Source: Clostridium sp. BNL1100 (lineage in GTDB: Bacteria; Bacillota; Clostridia; Acetivibrionales; DSM-1351). Taken from it: a stretch of DNA of 64,000 nucleotides. Below, in pieces: positions 43,137 through 52,137 of the stretch. Each line of letters starts with the position of its first letter. Position 1 is the stretch's first letter. The stretch covers positions 3,725,001 through 3,789,000 of the forward strand of contig NC_016791.1 of assembly GCF_000244875.1 (NCBI RefSeq), in the 5' to 3' direction. The notes beneath the pieces were generated by a model. The model did no database searches. It was not told the DNA's origin and saw nothing but the letters and a program-made list of their open reading frames with translations. The position numbers and the translations under genes are program-made.

Positions 43137-44843
43137 TTAAAATTGAAACTTCGTTTTGAGATATTCTTCTACTTCATAAGCATCGTCAAAAGCTAAAACT
43201 TTTTCTAAAACCGGGATTAAATCTTTTTTGTTAATATTGCATATCTGTTGTCTTACTGCCAGAATTGACGGAATACTAACACTTAAGTTATCAACCCCCA
43301 TAGCAACCCAAATAGGAATCAGATACGGGTTTTCACCTGCATGTCCGCATATATCTACTTCAATACCATTCCTTTTACCGCAATCAACTACATCTTTTAC
43401 TACCTTTAAAAGTTGGGGATGAAAACTGGAATTTAAATAGGCAACCTGCTCATTCATACGGTCTGCGGCAAATAAATACTGGGTGAGGTCATTAGTTCCT
43501 ATACTAAAAAAGTCTACCTCCTTTGCAAAACGGTCTACCATCAAGGCTGCTGACGGTGTTTCAATCATCATTCCTATTTGTGTATCCTTGCAAAATGGGA
43601 TACCTTTGCTTTCAAGGTCCTCTTTAACCTCGTCAATCATCTCTTTTGCACTTCTTAGCTCCATTAATGTAGCTATCATTGGAATCATAAATTTTATATT
43701 TCCAAAAGTGCTGGCCCTTAATATTGCAGAAATCTGGGCCTTAAAAATATGTGGATTTTTCAAACAATATCTTATAGCTCTAAATCCCAAAAACGGGTTT
43801 TCTTCTTTTTTGATATTTAAATAGTCAATGGATTTATCTCCACCGATATCTAATGTCCTGATTATAAATAGCTTGTCCTTATTCTTCTGAGCAATATCTG
43901 AATATATTTTATACTGGGCTTCTTCTGATGGGAGTGTTTTACTGTTTATGTAAATAAATTCCGTTCTAAATAATCCTATCCCTTCCCCCCCATTTTCCAA
44001 CATATGTTTAATGTCATTTTCTGAAGAAATATTTGCTAAAATCTTCATAGTAACACCATCCTGAGTTCTGGTAGCTCTGTCTATAAATTTTTTAAGCTCT
44101 ATATTTTTTAAATTTTTATTATTTTGATACTGTTGATAATCTGAAATGTCATTTTTATTTGGATTTATGTTTACTTCGCCGGTATTTCCGTCAATAATTA
44201 CCTTTTCCCCATTGGTAACCAATTTCTTAATATCCTTTAAACCGACTATACACGGGATTCCCAAGGAACGGGCAATAATTACGCTATGGGAAGTCTTACC
44301 TCCATATTCCATTAAAATTCCTTTAATATTATTTCTATCCATGCTCATAACCTGAGATGGAAGCATTTCATCGGTAGCAATTATACATTCACCGGCCATG
44401 CATGAGATATCCTGTAAAGGCTTTTCCGCAAGTACCATTTGTACTCTTTTTTCCATATCATAAATATCTGACGTTCTTTCTTTTAGGTAATCATTCTCTA
44501 TCGCTTCGAAATCTCTAATAAAATTATTTACACATTCATGCAGAGCATATTCACAGTTTACATGTTGGTCATTTATATATCTTTTTATGTCATCAAAGAA
44601 GGATTCATCTTCCAGAAATAAGAGTTGATAGTCCAAAATCCCTACGTTGTCGTCCCCTTGGCATTTAACGTTGCTTTCCATTACTGCTTTTATCTGTTCT
44701 TTTGCAATTTCTCTTGCGTTATCTATTCTTTTGCATTCATCTTCAGTATTATCAATGATGTATTTATTTATTTCTACACTATCATTATTTACTATATAAA
44801 TCTCTGCAAAAGCTTTTCCTCCTCCTGTTCCTATTCCTTTCAT
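43137..44843 (-). CDS. ptsI: PTS Enzyme I (phosphoenolpyruvate-protein phosphotransferase)
   Basis: A 568-residue enzyme starting at MKGIGTGGGKAFAE after GGGAGGG. Phospho-His is His186 in YGGKTSHSVIIARSLGIPC. The C-terminal PEP domain has GEGIGLFRTEFIYI, MIPMIATLMELRSA, FFSIGTNDLTQYLFAADR and the active Cys in VDICGHAGENP. It takes phosphate from PEP and gives it to HPr. Placement inside a sugar operon, next to a dedicated HPr and the EII genes, makes the PTS self-contained. The PRD regulator gene ends 59 bases upstream. Confidence 0.95.
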   Translation of the reverse strand: MKGIGTGGGKAFAEIYIVNNDSVEINKYIIDNTEDECKRIDNAREIAKEQIKAVMESNVKCQGDDNVGILDYQLLFLEDESFFDDIKRYINDQHVNCEYALHECVNNFIRDFEAIENDYLKERTSDIYDMEKRVQMVLAEKPLQDISCMAGECIIATDEMLPSQVMSMDRNNIKGILMEYGGKTSHSVIIARSLGIPCIVGLKDIKKLVTNGEKVIIDGNTGEVNINPNKNDISDYQQYQNNKNLKNIELKKFIDRATRTQDGVTMKILANISSENDIKHMLENGGEGIGLFRTEFIYINSKTLPSEEAQYKIYSDIAQKNKDKLFIIRTLDIGGDKSIDYLNIKKEENPFLGFRAIRYCLKNPHIFKAQISAILRASTFGNIKFMIPMIATLMELRSAKEMIDEVKEDLESKGIPFCKDTQIGMMIETPSAALMVDRFAKEVDFFSIGTNDLTQYLFAADRMNEQVAYLNSSFHPQLLKVVKDVVDCGKRNGIEVDICGHAGENPYLIPIWVAMGVDNLSVSIPSILAVRQQICNINKKDLIPVLEKVLAFDDAYEVEEYLKTKFQF

Positions 44844-44902
44844 TGTATTCCCTCCCTTAGGACTCTGTCTGCATTTAAAGCAATATTCATTTATTAACAA
44901 CC

Positions 44903-46834
44903 CTATTCCTTAAATAATAAAAACTTTTCCATAACTTCTCCATAAGCTGACATATTATTATCAGTAACAAAGCAAATATTAACATTTTTGACCAGAATAT
45001 CATCAACTAATAAATTTGAGTTTATGCTGCAATTAATGATAATTGACTGTTTTAAATCTCCCTCTACAACTTTCACATACATATTACCTTTTATATGTAA
45101 TCTATTATTATCATCAGAAAAACAATATCTTGCCAGACTTTTAATTTTTTTAGCCTCATCCACATTACCTTCATCGATTAACCGGTCTATAGTTAGAAGC
45201 AAGTCTTCAATAGTTTGTGGTGAGTCTTCAACCTTTAAGGTTAATATATTGACATTATTATCAGTTCTTTTTGAGTTCTTTAGTATATAGCTATTTATAA
45301 ACCTTTTAATTTCATTGATGTTGTCATTGTCTAGTTTTGCAGGCACCTGCATCACAGGTTTATTCTTATAGCTTAGTGGCATTGTAGAAATAATAAATTT
45401 ATAATTATCATGGTTTCTTAAATTCAATTGATAATATGAGCAAATATCTACGACCTGCATATTAGGAATATACTTTGTTAACTGGTTCCTAATTTCTATT
45501 GCAGCTTGTAAGCTTGTATCCGATACTATAATTGCTCTGTTCTTTCGCCACTTTCTTTCAATGGCAACCAAAAAATATCGAGCAACCTCTAATATCTCAT
45601 CACTGGAAATATTAACTGTAACGTTTGCATATTTTTTATAGAGTTTATCGGTAGTCCAAACAGCCATATATATCTCTTGCAAGGCATCGTCAACGTTTAC
45701 ATCCTGTGAAAATCCTATATTTGCGTTATTCTTAAGTCTGAAAATTGATGTTTTCAAGTAAAACATTAGTCCTAAAAATAATATCTTGTCATCTGCAAAA
45801 TCTATATTTAAGATGTTTCCTACATACCTTACTATTTCATAGACCAAGGTTTTAACATTGCTGGGGATATTTAATAAGGCGTCATCAATATTCATTCTGT
45901 CTGTACCGCTATAAATATTCAATCCCATTAAATGCATACATATATATGCAAATTCAGCCTGAGGAATTGATATTTTAAATTCCTCTTCTAATCTTGATAC
46001 AATGTATCTTGCTACCTGGGTTTCAATATCATTACACTGGCCTTCAATTAATTCGCTCTCATCGTCAACTTTTATTCCTTTGAGTAATCTGCCGATACTT
46101 ATCACTAAATGGGTAAACATTGAATTATAATGTTCCTCCGGCATAAAAAATGCAAATTCTTTCTCGGCATTGTGAATTATGTTACCAATTTCGTCGATAT
46201 TAATTTTAGGATATATTTTTACAATTTCATTATATTTATTACTATTTTGTTTTATTTCTGTACTTTTCTGTATTTTAGTATTAGGTTTTTTAGGGTTTAT
46301 GTTACCTAATTTCAATACGGCAACAATTGCATTTCTGATATCCTTTTCACTGCCTAAGATATATACACCCTTATTCTGCTTTTTTTCAACCTCCAGATTA
46401 TATTGTTTTAACCATCTGTTAATCCAATCCAAATCTTTCAGAATTGTGCTCTTACTTACATAGTACTGATCGGCTAGAAATTGTGTAGTTAACTCCTCAT
46501 TGGAATTAATCATCATATTCATTATTTCCAATCGTCTTGTACTATTATCCATCTGTATTTTGTTAGTTGCTAAACTGTTTATATCCAGCTCGTTAAAGTT
46601 AAAGTCAGGTGACTTAGATTTCAATCTAATTCCGGAACCGCTTTTTCTCTCAATACATAATTCATCTGAGTTAAAGCATTCATTAATATGGTCATCCAAT
46701 TTTTCTATATCACTTCTTATTGTCCGAGCTGATACATTTAGCTTTTGTGCGATGTCTTTTACAGAAATATATTCAGAATTACCTAATAGTAGCGATATAA
46801 TCTCCATAGTTCTTATTTGAGATTGATTTTTCAT
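44903..46834 (-). CDS. BglG/LicR-type PRD transcriptional activator, partly degenerate
   Basis: A 643-residue regulator from the ATG after AGGAGTG. Two N-terminal HTH domains (NSEYISVKDIAQKLNVSART; TTQFLADQYYVSKSTILKD) are followed by PRD1 (about 215-310) with His in FTHLVISIGRLL and YICMHLMGL. PRD2 (about 320-420) has Tyr at both His positions (LMFYLKTSIFRL and ARYFLVAIER). An EIIB-like domain (about 425-510) opens IIVSDTSLQAA, without the Cys, and a poorly conserved EIIA-like tail follows. PTS phosphorylation can thus act mainly through PRD1. It stands at the head of the PTS operon behind a good promoter and probably activates it. Confidence 0.88.
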   Translation of the reverse strand: MKNQSQIRTMEIISLLLGNSEYISVKDIAQKLNVSARTIRSDIEKLDDHINECFNSDELCIERKSGSGIRLKSKSPDFNFNELDINSLATNKIQMDNSTRRLEIMNMMINSNEELTTQFLADQYYVSKSTILKDLDWINRWLKQYNLEVEKKQNKGVYILGSEKDIRNAIVAVLKLGNINPKKPNTKIQKSTEIKQNSNKYNEIVKIYPKINIDEIGNIIHNAEKEFAFFMPEEHYNSMFTHLVISIGRLLKGIKVDDESELIEGQCNDIETQVARYIVSRLEEEFKISIPQAEFAYICMHLMGLNIYSGTDRMNIDDALLNIPSNVKTLVYEIVRYVGNILNIDFADDKILFLGLMFYLKTSIFRLKNNANIGFSQDVNVDDALQEIYMAVWTTDKLYKKYANVTVNISSDEILEVARYFLVAIERKWRKNRAIIVSDTSLQAAIEIRNQLTKYIPNMQVVDICSYYQLNLRNHDNYKFIISTMPLSYKNKPVMQVPAKLDNDNINEIKRFINSYILKNSKRTDNNVNILTLKVEDSPQTIEDLLLTIDRLIDEGNVDEAKKIKSLARYCFSDDNNRLHIKGNMYVKVVEGDLKQSIIINCSINSNLLVDDILVKNVNICFVTDNNMSAYGEVMEKFLLFKE

Positions 46835-47387
46835 ATTGCACACTCCTAAAATACTTTAATCTTAACCATCAGTGCGCTTATCATGTATTAAGTTTATATC
46901 ATAAAAATTTTTTAGTCTACTTGCCAATATTCCTTTTTTGTTTATGGTATTGTTGCAATTTTAGAATAATTTTATCTAATTATGTCGATATATGAATATT
47001 CAGGCAGATAGGTTTCCGGAATGAGTGTCGAGATTCAGACGAATACTCTTTTAAATGATTACAGTGCCTTCAAACCGAGATTTTTTCCGCAGCGAAAGAC
47101 ATCAAATGGTTCATGAACGGAGTTTTTAGCACTGCTAACTGTATCATCTAAACTTGGAAAATCAGATATTTTTGACAAACTTGTAACTGGGCATTGCTCT
47201 TCTGTGAACTTATAACAACTTTTTCATATAAAGTATTTGAAAAATAATACTATAAGTAAAATCCCAGAATTACCAGGGGAGTTACAATTAAGAGGATATA
47301 TAACTGTCACACGTAGTATATAATATGTAGATTGCCTCTGGCTAGCTTTACATAAAATCAAATGTTATCGCTATAGCAGCGATAACA
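46835..47387. other. 550-base intergenic region upstream of the PRD regulator
   Basis: Near the regulator it holds the predicted minus-strand promoter (46898-46927). The remainder (about 46980-47350) has scattered short open stretches on both strands but no start with a ribosome binding site and no protein family that could be recognised. It may be decayed sequence. A 12-bp hairpin at 47361-47389 belongs to the CvfB gene. Confidence 0.5.
46898..46927 (-). promoter_or_regulatory. Predicted promoter of the PRD regulator/PTS operon
   Basis: Minus-strand TTGGCA (46922-46927) and TATGAT (46898-46903) are 18 bases apart. The transcript would start about 55 bases before the regulator's ATG. Confidence 0.5.
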
Positions 47388-47389
47388 TT
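47361..47389 (-). terminator. Hairpin at the end of the CvfB gene
   Basis: AATGTTATCGCT pairs with AGCGATAACATT (12 bp, loop ATAGC) and overlaps the CvfB stop codon. On the minus strand it is followed by TGATTTTAT, a weak T tract. Confidence 0.5.
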
Positions 47390-48227
47390 ACCACATCTTT
47401 TCAATACCTTTATCTGTTATTTTTATGGCACCCTCTTTTAATAGCCTTCCTACAGCTCTTTTAAAAGCTGCCTTACTCATGTTAAGTTCAGCTTTTATAG
47501 CTTCCGGAGAGCTTTTGTCATTAAGTGAAATAGCTCCGCCACTTAATTTAAACATTTCCATAATTTTTCGAGAGTCACTCTCTATTTCGTTGTATGCCTC
47601 GTTTCTCAGACTCAATTCAAGCTTTCCATCCTGCCTTACCTTTTTAATTCGTACATTAACGCTGTCGCCTTCTTTATAGTCTCCATACAATTCCTTATTT
47701 GGAATCAGGCCTTGATACTTGTTATCTACAGCCACAAAAGCCCCTAACTCTTTACTAATACTATAAACGGTTCCATTGACTCTATCATTTTCCTTATATG
47801 GGGATTCGCTGCTTAACAAATTATATATATTCATAGTTGCACATAATCTGTTGCTGCTATCTATATACAATGCAACTAAATATGATTCACCTGTTTTAAC
47901 ATTCCCCACCTGTTCTCTGAAAGGTAAAAACAAGTCTTTCTCCAAGCCCCAATCTAAAAACGCACCAATATTTGTAGTTTCTACTACTTGTAAAACGGCC
48001 AGTTCATCAAGTGTAATCTTGGGTTTTTTAACTGTACATATCATTCTGTCTTCAGAATCCTTATAAACAAATACCTCTATTTCATCGCCGACTTTAATAT
48101 CTTGTGGCACCTGATTTTTTGGTAATAGAATATCCTCCTTACTTTTATCACTTTTAGTGTTCATATATACCCCAATCTGGGTTCTTCTGACTATTTGCAG
48201 TTTCTGGCTTTTTCCTAATTCAATCAT
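47388..48227 (-). CDS. cvfB: CvfB-type S1 RNA-binding protein
   Basis: A 279-residue protein with three S1-like OB folds and a C-terminal winged helix, the CvfB/YitL layout. S1-1: about 1-65, QIVRRTQIGVYMN. S1-2: about 70-140, TTNIGAFLDWGLEKDLFLPF. S1-3: about 145-215, NDRVNGTVYSISKELGAFVA, DGKLELSLR. The winged helix is at about 215-279 (MSKAAFKRAVGRLLKEGAIKI). In S. aureus CvfB affects virulence-factor mRNA. The role here is probably general RNA binding. A tiny basic-protein gene lies 28 bases upstream and is probably co-transcribed. Confidence 0.9.
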   Translation of the reverse strand: MIELGKSQKLQIVRRTQIGVYMNTKSDKSKEDILLPKNQVPQDIKVGDEIEVFVYKDSEDRMICTVKKPKITLDELAVLQVVETTNIGAFLDWGLEKDLFLPFREQVGNVKTGESYLVALYIDSSNRLCATMNIYNLLSSESPYKENDRVNGTVYSISKELGAFVAVDNKYQGLIPNKELYGDYKEGDSVNVRIKKVRQDGKLELSLRNEAYNEIESDSRKIMEMFKLSGGAISLNDKSSPEAIKAELNMSKAAFKRAVGRLLKEGAIKITDKGIEKMW

Positions 48228-48254
48228 ATTGTTCCGTCCTTAATACTTATCTTA

Positions 48255-48371
48255 TTATTTTTTAGCCTTTGGCTTCTTTACTTTAATTTTTTTGGCTATT
48301 TTAGGAGCTCGAGTATCCTTCCAAACTTTATTCTTCTTTTTCTTCAACTTATCCGGGTTTTTAAATGACAT
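48255..48371 (-). CDS. 38-residue highly basic small protein
   Basis: A 38-codon frame, opening MSFKNPDKLKKKKNKVWKD and ending KIKVKKPKAKK, with about 18 Lys/Arg. A ribosome binding site (AAAGGTG) lies at good distance before its ATG. It ends 28 bases before the CvfB gene on the same strand. The composition suggests nucleic-acid binding. It is not recognised as a ribosomal protein, but the pairing with an RNA-binding protein is suggestive. Confidence 0.55.
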   Translation of the reverse strand: MSFKNPDKLKKKKNKVWKDTRAPKIAKKIKVKKPKAKK

Positions 48372-48467
48372 TCATTTCACACCTTTCAAAATGATTCTAC
48401 TATTTTTCCATACTTAGGATACCCTATTTTTGCTTACTAAAACAATACATTCTTTATATATATTTTA

Positions 48468-48526
48468 AAAAGCACCCCAAGATTAAAAACTATTTTATTA
48501 TAGTCTCTAACTTTGGGGTGCTTTTA
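48468..48526. terminator. Bidirectional hairpin terminator
   Basis: AAAAGCACCCCAA pairs with TTGGGGTGCTTTT across a 32-base loop. T runs follow on both strands. It separates the CvfB unit from the Gfo/Idh remnant. Confidence 0.75.
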
Positions 48527-48549
48527 TTTGTGAAGGTGTATTGTTTACC

Positions 48550-48661
48550 CTATCCTCCATATTGATCTGCAAGAATCACGGCTCTCTCTTTTTCGTCGAA
48601 ATTCAGGCACATGCCTTAACTTCGCAATTGCTCCACCTCCTACTATACCTACTCCAATCAT
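48550..48661 (-). pseudogene. N-terminal remnant of a Gfo/Idh/MocA dehydrogenase
   Basis: The minus strand reads MIGVGIVGGGAIAKLRHVPE, a classic Gfo/Idh/MocA Rossmann start (GxGxxG then HVPE). It then loses frame. One base over it continues EKERAVILADQYGG, matching the usual ERAxxLAxxYG helix after the missing AxxDxN strand, and stops. About 100 bases of a 1 kb gene remain, just downstream of the intact Gfo/Idh gene at 48700. Confidence 0.7.
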
Positions 48662-48699
48662 AATGCTTGTCTACTCATTACATATATCCCGAAATTTTC

Positions 48700-49875
48700 T
48701 TACACTACAGCATGCTCCGGCACTCTTTTTTCGTCCATCCATCTGATAGGTATAACAGGATCAAAAGTTGTTGTAATTTTTTGAGGTCCGCTAAAGTTTT
48801 TGGAATTCTGAATTAAATCTAGGATTTCCATAACATGAAGGGCATGATCCATATCCAATAGACACCTTCTATTTTGGGTAACTGATTCAGCAAGCTCTAA
48901 GACACCTTTTGCCCAGTCCACATTTACCTCAGTTCCCGTTTTATAAATGAAATCATCGGTTTTTTCAAACTGGTATTCAAGTTTTTCCGACAAATACTCA
49001 TGGGAGTTTTCAAAAGCAGTTGAATTTGAATAAACTCTCTTCTGTATGTATATCTTTTGGCGGACATTCCAATACAAATCATCCATGGAAAGTACACCTT
49101 CCTCACCGGTAATCAATAAAGAATGATTATTCGGAGCTACAGAACCTATCGTTACTCTCGCTACGACACCTGAATGGAATTCAATACATGATTCACTGTA
49201 ATCAGGCCCAAGATTATCCGTACCGCTGTTGCTTAATTTGTTCGGTACTAAACAATTAGTATACGATTGAATTGTTTTTGCAGGCCCAAAAAGAATTGTC
49301 AAAAGGGACAAGGTATATCCCGCATGCTCCAACACGCTTCCAACCTTAAATTCATTTTCGTAGGGCCATGGCACTCCTGTTTTGCTGACCCATGACCAAT
49401 ATCTCATCTGATGAATCGGACCGTCGTCAAGCTGGGAATAAGCTAAGATTGGTTTTCCGATTTCCTTTTCATTCAGAGCTTTAATCAAGCCTTTTGTATA
49501 TTCTCCCAAAACCGTATTCGGAGATGACGCAATATTCAAATTTCTTTCTTTTGCCAATGACACCAGTTCAGCTGCTTCCCTGAAGTTTAAACCCATGGGT
49601 TTTTCAGTATAGACATGCTTATTTGCCAGAAGGCATGCTTTTGAAACTTCATAATGACTGTGAGGATTAGTACAATTTAATATGATTGAGATTTCCTTTT
49701 TGTTCAATAATTCTTCTACAGAATTATAATATGTGGTGTTATAATATTCTGCAAACTTGACTGCTCTTTCCCTGTTGATATCTGCTACACCGGCTATTTC
49801 AAGTTCCGGGTGGTTAGGCATTGTCGACCCATAAAAATTTGAAACAAATCCACATCCTACTATACCAATTTTCAT
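48700..49875 (-). CDS. Gfo/Idh/MocA family sugar oxidoreductase
   Basis: A 391-residue NAD(P)-dependent dehydrogenase. The Rossmann start MKIGIVGCGFVSNFYG, the strand end AGVADINRERAVKFAEYY, the motif HVYTEKPMGLNFREA (the catalytic EKP Lys) and HAGYTLSLLTILFG in the C-terminal domain are family hallmarks. Relatives in aminosugar pathways (NtdC, RifL) oxidise a sugar hydroxyl so that a DegT aminotransferase can act. It is the last gene of the operon that begins with the NagB-like gene. An AAGGAGAG site precedes the ATG. The substrate is inferred from context only. Confidence 0.88.
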   Translation of the reverse strand: MKIGIVGCGFVSNFYGSTMPNHPELEIAGVADINRERAVKFAEYYNTTYYNSVEELLNKKEISIILNCTNPHSHYEVSKACLLANKHVYTEKPMGLNFREAAELVSLAKERNLNIASSPNTVLGEYTKGLIKALNEKEIGKPILAYSQLDDGPIHQMRYWSWVSKTGVPWPYENEFKVGSVLEHAGYTLSLLTILFGPAKTIQSYTNCLVPNKLSNSGTDNLGPDYSESCIEFHSGVVARVTIGSVAPNNHSLLITGEEGVLSMDDLYWNVRQKIYIQKRVYSNSTAFENSHEYLSEKLEYQFEKTDDFIYKTGTEVNVDWAKGVLELAESVTQNRRCLLDMDHALHVMEILDLIQNSKNFSGPQKITTTFDPVIPIRWMDEKRVPEHAVV

Positions 49876-49939
49876 AATAACTCTCTCCTTTATTTTTCAG
49901 TTGTGTTATATTAATTATTGAGCATCAGTGAAAGGTCAA

Positions 49940-51124
49940 TCATTTTAGTAATTTCTCTGACTGTTGGTATATAACTCTCTCTTTAACAGCAAATATAATT
50001 ACAAATATTATTGTAGCTATAACTATTAACAGGGAACTGCATAAAAAGACTTGTCTAATCCCTAACATATCGCTTAATCTTCCACCTACTATACTTCCAA
50101 TCACAGGTGAAATGCCCATACTGATTAACATGTTTATAGTTTGTCCTGACGCTTTTAATTCTTTTTTTACGTTCGTGTTTACGTAACATGTCGACGTAAA
50201 CATAAATACAATAAAAGTAAACCCGTATAAAATTTGAACTATTAATATTATATAAATATTGGAAAAGTAATATAGCGACAGCCAACGAGTTGCGGTCAAA
50301 GCAGCTGAAATTAACAGCAATATTTTTATATTTAAGAACTTTATAATCCTATCAGCAAATACTAAAAATACTACTTCACTCATTGTAGCAAGAAAAATAG
50401 CAAATCCCACCATAAAATCATCAGCACCGGCTTGTTTATAATAGATTGAGAAAAAATAATTATAAAATGCAAAAGTAATTTGAACTATCATGTTAAAGCT
50501 CAATAATAGTACTAATTCCCGGTTTTTAAATAAATCCAGCAGGAAAATTTTTTTTTCGCCTGATTGATGACCTTTTATTTTCGGTAATTTGCTGCTTAAA
50601 ATAAAATTAGTAGCAGACAGACAAAAATATATGATAAAGGCATTGTAGATATTTAACTTGATTAAATATCCTGAAATCATTGCTACCAGGGAATAGCCTA
50701 GACTTCCTGCCAAACGGATATGCCCGTATTTCCAGTTTGATGTTTCAATATATTCCAGAGTTATAGTATCATAGATAGCATAAATCGGCCGTTCGAAGAA
50801 AACAAAGGCAGTTATAATAGCTAACAGATAAGAAAAATTGTTTGAAATAGGGAACAGTAAAAATGAAATTCCGCTGCATAATAATAAAATGTATAAGATA
50901 TAATTCTTTATTTTCACCCTGTCGCATAAAGTTCCCCATAAAGGCTGAGAGATAATGTTGCTCAGCGGTCCCACTGCCATTAATATACCTATAGAGGTTT
51001 TATTGAATTTCAAATAATCAAAATAAAGAGGTATGTATATTGTAAAAATTGCAGATAGTCCATATACTAATATATATATTGAAAAAAAAGTCAAGTAATA
51101 GTTCTTTTCCTTTTTCAAATACAT
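49940..51124 (-). CDS. MFS transporter
   Basis: A 394-residue membrane protein with 12 predicted helices in two six-helix halves and the loop 2-3 motif PLWGTLCDRVKIKNYI, the MFS signature. The second-half equivalent is GGRLSDMLGIRQ. It resembles the MFS_1-like group rather than sugar-proton symporters of known specificity. Its start overlaps the end of the glycosyltransferase gene by 10 bases, so both are translated together. Export of the cluster product is the simplest role (inference); uptake of a precursor is possible. Confidence 0.88.
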   Translation of the reverse strand: MYLKKEKNYYLTFFSIYILVYGLSAIFTIYIPLYFDYLKFNKTSIGILMAVGPLSNIISQPLWGTLCDRVKIKNYILYILLLCSGISFLLFPISNNFSYLLAIITAFVFFERPIYAIYDTITLEYIETSNWKYGHIRLAGSLGYSLVAMISGYLIKLNIYNAFIIYFCLSATNFILSSKLPKIKGHQSGEKKIFLLDLFKNRELVLLLSFNMIVQITFAFYNYFFSIYYKQAGADDFMVGFAIFLATMSEVVFLVFADRIIKFLNIKILLLISAALTATRWLSLYYFSNIYIILIVQILYGFTFIVFMFTSTCYVNTNVKKELKASGQTINMLISMGISPVIGSIVGGRLSDMLGIRQVFLCSSLLIVIATIIFVIIFAVKERVIYQQSEKLLK

Positions 51125-52131
51125 TTTTTTGCACCTTGGCAGATTTTATAATTATTCATATATTTTTTTGTTTTTGTTTCGGAGATTATCATAGCGTTTT
51201 CAATTAAGTAATCTACCAATTCCCCTTCGTCTTCTCGTTTAAATGTTTCACTTAATTTCAAATATAATTTTATTAAAAGGTCCCCTACCTCTTCCCGCTT
51301 TATGCCTCCATTTTGAAGCGCAATACCAATAGCATCCTTAAAGCCCTCTATTTGTATTTGCATGGCCTTTTTGTTAAATGCCTTTTTTCCGCCTTCTCTG
51401 GCTCGGGAAGAAGAACCATCCTGTTTATTTTGACATATTCTGTACAATGAAGGGATATCGTCCCGATAGACATATTTGAAACCTGACGCAGAATACCGCA
51501 ACCACGTGTGGGCGTCTTCTGCCACATTATAAGGTGGAAACGGATATTTAAAAGCCAACTCAGTCCTTACCGATGTGGAGGATGTTAAATTGACATATCC
51601 ACATTTCGTACCAATATCTATCCAGACATTTTTTCCTTGTGGCGGGTTTTGGGTGTGGGTTTCCAGTATTTCAAGTATTGAACCTGTTACATTCCTTTTT
51701 GGAACAAGCTGATTTTGTTCATCAATTATTTTGAAAGTAGAGTATACAACCCCTGTATCACAATCATTGCAAAAAACCTCTCTGGTTTTTTCAAGCCTGT
51801 TTTTATGAGAAATATCATCGCTGTCATTGTATAATATAAAAGGAGATTTATTCTCATATGCCCATTTGACACCCAAGTTCCTGCAAAAGCCCGGGCCATC
51901 ATTAGAATTTTTAAATATAACATGAATCTTTTCCGGATATACATTTTCTAATTTTTTTAAACTGTCTTTAACTTCCGCCGAAGGAGAATTATCATCCACA
52001 ATTACAACCTGCCAGTTTTTATCACCTTGATTAAATATACCTTCCAGGCAATCATCAAGAAATTTTTTGTTTTTCTCGTCATGACTATAATGAGGAATAA
52101 TAAAAGTCGCCGTACCATTAATAAAATCCAT
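51115..52131 (-). CDS. Family 2 glycosyltransferase
   Basis: A 338-residue GT-A fold enzyme. ATFIIPHYSHDEKNKKFLDD opens the nucleotide-binding part. VVIVDDNSP and the metal motif YNDSDDISH (DxDD) follow, with GPGFCRNLGVKWAYE between them. EDAHTWLRYSASGF supplies the probable catalytic acid region. It would transfer a nucleotide-activated sugar to an acceptor, perhaps the aminocyclitol or aminosugar made by the cluster. No membrane segment is present. It lies six bases downstream of the HAD phosphatase gene and overlaps the MFS gene. Confidence 0.88.
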   Translation of the reverse strand: MDFINGTATFIIPHYSHDEKNKKFLDDCLEGIFNQGDKNWQVVIVDDNSPSAEVKDSLKKLENVYPEKIHVIFKNSNDGPGFCRNLGVKWAYENKSPFILYNDSDDISHKNRLEKTREVFCNDCDTGVVYSTFKIIDEQNQLVPKRNVTGSILEILETHTQNPPQGKNVWIDIGTKCGYVNLTSSTSVRTELAFKYPFPPYNVAEDAHTWLRYSASGFKYVYRDDIPSLYRICQNKQDGSSSRAREGGKKAFNKKAMQIQIEGFKDAIGIALQNGGIKREEVGDLLIKLYLKLSETFKREDEGELVDYLIENAMIISETKTKKYMNNYKICQGAKKCI

Positions 52132-52137
52132 AAGTAT

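Noticed and set aside
46980-47350. Possible transposase relic upstream of the PRD regulator
   Set aside because: Short translated pieces show no transposase motif and no terminal inverted repeats were found.
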